Of a stretch of 64,000 nucleotides of DNA, positions 61,766 through 64,000 are shown piece after piece. A program made the position numbers and the translations under genes. Origin of the DNA: Rhodococcus rhodochrous (lineage in GTDB: Bacteria; Actinomycetota; Actinomycetes; Mycobacteriales; Mycobacteriaceae); assembly GCF_900187265.1 (NCBI RefSeq), contig NZ_LT906450.1:1417444-1481443 (forward strand), in the 5' to 3' direction. Each line of letters starts with the position of its first letter. The first letter of the stretch is position 1. A model generated the notes under the pieces. The model did not search any database, was not told the origin of the DNA, and saw only the letters and a program-made list of their open reading frames with translations.

Positions 61766-61790
61766 GACCGCCGACGAGGGGAGAGGCCCG

Positions 61791-63350
61791 GTGAGCGACG
61801 ACAGCGAGGTGGGCACACACGACCGCGCATCCGAGGTGGACACGCGCGACCGCGCGTTCGAGGTGGCCGTGGAGATGTCCGACGGTGCCCGCTGGGCGGC
61901 GTTGGGCGCACTGTGCCTGGGCTTCTTCATGATCCTGGTGGACAGCACGATCGTTGCCGTCGCCAACCCGGCGATCATGCGGACCTTCGGGGCCGACATC
62001 GCCGCCGTCGTGTGGGTCACGAGCGCCTATCTGCTCGCCTACGCGGTCCCGCTGCTCGTGACGGGCCGCCTCGGCGATCGCTTCGGTCAGCGCCGGGTCT
62101 ATCTCTGTGGGCTCGTGCTGTTCACGATCGCGTCGCTGTGGTGCGGTTTCTCGTCGACGATCGAGATGCTCATCGTCGCCCGCGTGTTCCAGGGATTCGG
62201 TGCGGCGCTCATGTCGCCGCAGACCATGGCCGTGGTGACGCGGATCTTCCCGCGTGAACGGCGCGGGACCGCGATGGGCCTGTGGGGCGCTGTGGCCGGG
62301 GTCGCGACACTCGTCGGGCCGCTGGCCGGCGGTGTCCTGGTCGACGGCCTGGGCTGGGAGTGGATCTTCTTCGTGAACGTGCCCGTCGGGATCGTCGGGT
62401 TCGCGCTCGCCGTGCGGTACGTGCCCGTGCTACCCACGAGCCCGCACCGGTTCGACGTGCTCGGCATGCTGCTCAGCGGTGCCGGACTGTTCTGTCTCGT
62501 GTTCGGGATCCAGGAGGGCAATTCCTTCGAGTGGACCTCCCGCGTGTGGGCGCTGATCGGGCTGGGCATCGTCCTGCTCGTCGTGTTCGTCGTCCAGCAG
62601 TCGCGCAACCGCGGTGAACCGCTCGTACCGCTGTCTTTGTTCCGGGACCGCAACTTCGGGCTGGCGAACATCGGCATCGCGACGATGGGTTTCGCCATCA
62701 CCGGCGTCATGCTGCCGATCATGTTCTACGCCCAGTCGGTTCGCGGTCTGAGTCCGACGGGCGCCGCGATGCTCATGGTGCCGATGGCGGTCTTCAGCGG
62801 TGTGCTCGCTCCGCTCGTGGGCAGGCTCGTCGACCGGGTCCATCCGCGGCTGATCGCCGGCACCGGCTTCTCGCTGCTCACCATCGGGCTGGGTTGGCTC
62901 GCGCTGGTGATGACCCCGGACGCGGAGATCTGGCAGTTGCTGCTGCCGATCGCCGTGATCGGGGTGGCGAACGCGGGCATCTGGTCGCCGCTCTCGGCCA
63001 CCGCGACGAATGGTCTCGCACCGAGCCGGGCGGGTGCGGGCTCCGGTGTGTACAACACGACGCGTCAGGTCGGTGCGGTGATGGGAAGTGCCGCTCTCGG
63101 CGCCATGATGGCGGCGCGGTTGACGGCCAACGGCGTCGGCGGGGGAGGAGGATCGGCGGAGATGGAGACGACCGGTTCCGTCCTGCCGGAGCCCCTGCAT
63201 GAACCGTTCGCCGCGGCGATGGCCGAATCGTTGTGGCTGCCCGCCGGCATCCTGCTCGTCGGGCTCGTGGCCGTGCTCGCCTTCGACCGGCCCGCGAGTC
63301 AGAAGGAACAGCGTGCCGCCGAGGAGCGTTCGGCGGCAGCGAGCGCCTGA
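61791..63350 (+). CDS. MFS drug:H+ antiporter, DHA2 (14-helix) type (Rv1250-like)
   Basis: Proton-coupled multidrug exporter of the inner membrane, 519 residues. A charged cytosolic N-terminus (1-32) contains an imperfect repeat (HDRASEV, RDRAFEV). The first helix shows LCLGFFMILVDSTIVAVANPAI with the family LDxTIVNVALP-like motif. Motif A is GRLGDRFGQRRVYLCG and motif C is GPLAGGVLVDGLGWEWIFFVNVP. About 14 helices follow the DHA2 plan, and the C-terminus is acidic and Ala-rich. GTG 61791 has GGGGAGAGG 6-12 bases upstream. It is divergent from the GNAT gene. Substrate unknown. Confidence 0.92.
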   Translation: MSDDSEVGTHDRASEVDTRDRAFEVAVEMSDGARWAALGALCLGFFMILVDSTIVAVANPAIMRTFGADIAAVVWVTSAYLLAYAVPLLVTGRLGDRFGQRRVYLCGLVLFTIASLWCGFSSTIEMLIVARVFQGFGAALMSPQTMAVVTRIFPRERRGTAMGLWGAVAGVATLVGPLAGGVLVDGLGWEWIFFVNVPVGIVGFALAVRYVPVLPTSPHRFDVLGMLLSGAGLFCLVFGIQEGNSFEWTSRVWALIGLGIVLLVVFVVQQSRNRGEPLVPLSLFRDRNFGLANIGIATMGFAITGVMLPIMFYAQSVRGLSPTGAAMLMVPMAVFSGVLAPLVGRLVDRVHPRLIAGTGFSLLTIGLGWLALVMTPDAEIWQLLLPIAVIGVANAGIWSPLSATATNGLAPSRAGAGSGVYNTTRQVGAVMGSAALGAMMAARLTANGVGGGGGSAEMETTGSVLPEPLHEPFAAAMAESLWLPAGILLVGLVAVLAFDRPASQKEQRAAEERSAAASA

Positions 63351-63465
63351 CGGACCTCGCATCGACCCCCGCGGCGCCGCTCGAGGTGTCCGTGACCCGC
63401 CGTTTCCTCACATGGTTGTGATCCACGCCATATAGTGCAGGCACGCACGCCGGGTGGGAGGTGGC

Positions 63466-64000
63466 ATGTCGGTGGCCGTAGTGGAAATTTCTGCAGGGAG
63501 TCGTTGGCTCCGGGACGATCGGGTCACTCGCCGCGACAGCGGCATCCTCCAGTACGACTGCCTGGAGCCGTGCCTCGCCGAGCTGCTCGACCGGAGTGCG
63601 CTGCGCTTCGCGAACCGCGTCGCGGTGGTCGACCGGTGCGGCCGCACACTTACCTACCGCGAACTGTGGGCCGCCGCTGCCCGCGTCGCCGGTGGCCTCC
63701 TCGATCAGGGTGTCGGTCCCGCCGACCGGGTGGTGGTCCACCAGCCGAACGGGGTCCGCTGGCTCATCGGTTTCCTGGGCGTGGTCCTCGCCGGGGGTGT
63801 CCCGGTGCTTCCCGACCCGAGTTGCAGCCCCGAGGAGGCCGCGGAGATCGAGGTCCACAGCGGGGCGGTGCTCACCCTCGACTCCGATCTGCCCGACGGC
63901 GTCGCCTTCCTCGACGGAGGCGCGTCACCGGACGAACTCGCGGTGCTCTACTACGTGCGCGTCGCCGGTGGTGGACTGCGCGGCGTCGAACTGACCAACA
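63466..64000 (+). CDS. AMP-binding (acyl-CoA synthetase-like) protein, degenerate P-loop, C-terminus beyond window
   Basis: The start of an adenylate-forming enzyme, open to the window end (178 residues seen). It begins at ATG 63466 with GGGAGG about 5 bases upstream. The N-domain is typical: LAELLDRSALRFANRVAVVD, LTYRELWAAAARVAGGLLD, VGPADRVVVHQPNGVRWLIGFL, LAGGVPVLPDPSCSPEE. Where the phosphate loop should be (YTSGTTGxPKGVxLTN), the sequence is LYYVRVAGGGLRGVELTN. The Ser/Thr residues and the Pro-Lys are lost, while the flanks stay. It may therefore be a non-catalytic binding protein or use an unusual mechanism. A TATAGT hexamer (63431-63436) stands before the gene. Confidence 0.8.
   Translation, partial: MSVAVVEISAGSRWLRDDRVTRRDSGILQYDCLEPCLAELLDRSALRFANRVAVVDRCGRTLTYRELWAAAARVAGGLLDQGVGPADRVVVHQPNGVRWLIGFLGVVLAGGVPVLPDPSCSPEEAAEIEVHSGAVLTLDSDLPDGVAFLDGGASPDELAVLYYVRVAGGGLRGVELTN

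Noticed and set aside
63411-63424. CRP/GlxR-type site in front of the AMP-binding gene
   Set aside because: The repeat is TCACA-N4-TGTGA, the inverse of the TGTGA-N6-TCACA consensus, with the wrong spacing.
1-64000. tRNA, rRNA, CRISPR array, insertion sequence or prophage
   Set aside because: No cloverleaf-like sequence with CCA-type ends, no spaced direct repeats, no transposase motifs and no phage genes were found on either strand.

Overview
The window is GC-rich chromosomal DNA with GTG and TTG starts, frequent 4-base gene overlaps and few gaps. It encodes LpqY-SugABC (trehalose recycling), GlgM/GlgC, GpgS, Kgd, SigE/RseA/HtrA and mycothiol-era style redox enzymes. That combination points to a mycolic-acid actinobacterium of the order Mycobacteriales, most likely Rhodococcus or a close relative. 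The species call is inference; the family-level calls come from motifs read in the translated genes. From memory, gene order follows Mycobacterium tuberculosis Rv1201c to Rv1250 in broad outline (dapD, dapE, LOG, fadD6, folP2, gpgS, DivIVA-like, tag, DUF3117, glgM, glgC, methyltransferase, sigE, rseA, htrA, tatB, mrp, transglycosylase, DUF1003, MgtE-like, lpqY-sugABC, corA, lpqZ, SDR, kgd, MFS), with extra genes inserted. No tRNA, rRNA, insertion sequence, prophage or CRISPR array was seen.

Layout. 1-2.2 kb: a truncated amino acid permease and dapD on the minus strand. 2.2-9.9 kb: a plus-strand block with dapE, two LOG-family proteins, fadD6, folP2, gpgS, a DivIVA-like membrane protein, tag and a DUF3117 microprotein. 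9.9-13.4 kb: an RlmA-like methyltransferase and the divergent pair glgM/glgC. 13.4-17.5 kb: an O-methyltransferase and the envelope-stress set sigE-rseA-htrA, then tatB. 17.5-22.7 kb (minus): mrp, two resuscitation-type lytic transglycosylase paralogues (one without its catalytic Glu), DUF1003 and a channel-less MgtE-like protein. 22.7-27 kb: a CoA-ester lyase, a stress protein, a coiled-coil protein, a phosphatase and an Eis-like acetyltransferase. 27.1-31.4 kb: lpqY-sugA-sugB-sugC. 31.5-34.1 kb: a ParB-like protein divergent from a SUFU/AlkZ-like gene pair. 34.1-38.4 kb: a GT-C-like membrane protein coupled to corA, then a PHP phosphatase. 38.4-41.2 kb: a 469-base non-coding stretch, a malic enzyme and lpqZ. 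41.2-45.3 kb: esterase, SDR and a Baeyer-Villiger-type monooxygenase, divergent from a TetR gene with a palindromic operator. 45.2-51 kb: a PoxB-like enzyme and kgd. 51-58.6 kb: a fused ABC exporter, an ABC-2 system, a hydrolase and an EcsC-like protein. 58.6-64 kb: AraC/VOC pair, Xi-class GST-like protein, GNAT, MFS exporter and a truncated AMP-binding protein.

How it works together. GlgC and GlgM supply alpha-glucan precursors, GpgS starts methylglucose polysaccharide, and LpqY-SugABC recovers trehalose shed during mycolate transfer, so envelope carbohydrate handling recurs through the window. SigE/RseA/HtrA form the surface-stress response, next to TatB and cell-wall hydrolases. Kgd and the malic enzyme serve central carbon metabolism.

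The most striking sequence-wide signal is a TANNNT hexamer 6-7 bases upstream of the start codon in at least 17 genes, which implies systematic leaderless transcription. Other leads are a transglycosylase pseudoenzyme, a degenerate adenylate-forming P-loop at the right edge, a TetR operator that overlaps two divergent promoters, and a QYP hexapeptide tail on an ABC ATPase. I see no clearly new multi-gene system. Most of the window is core genome.
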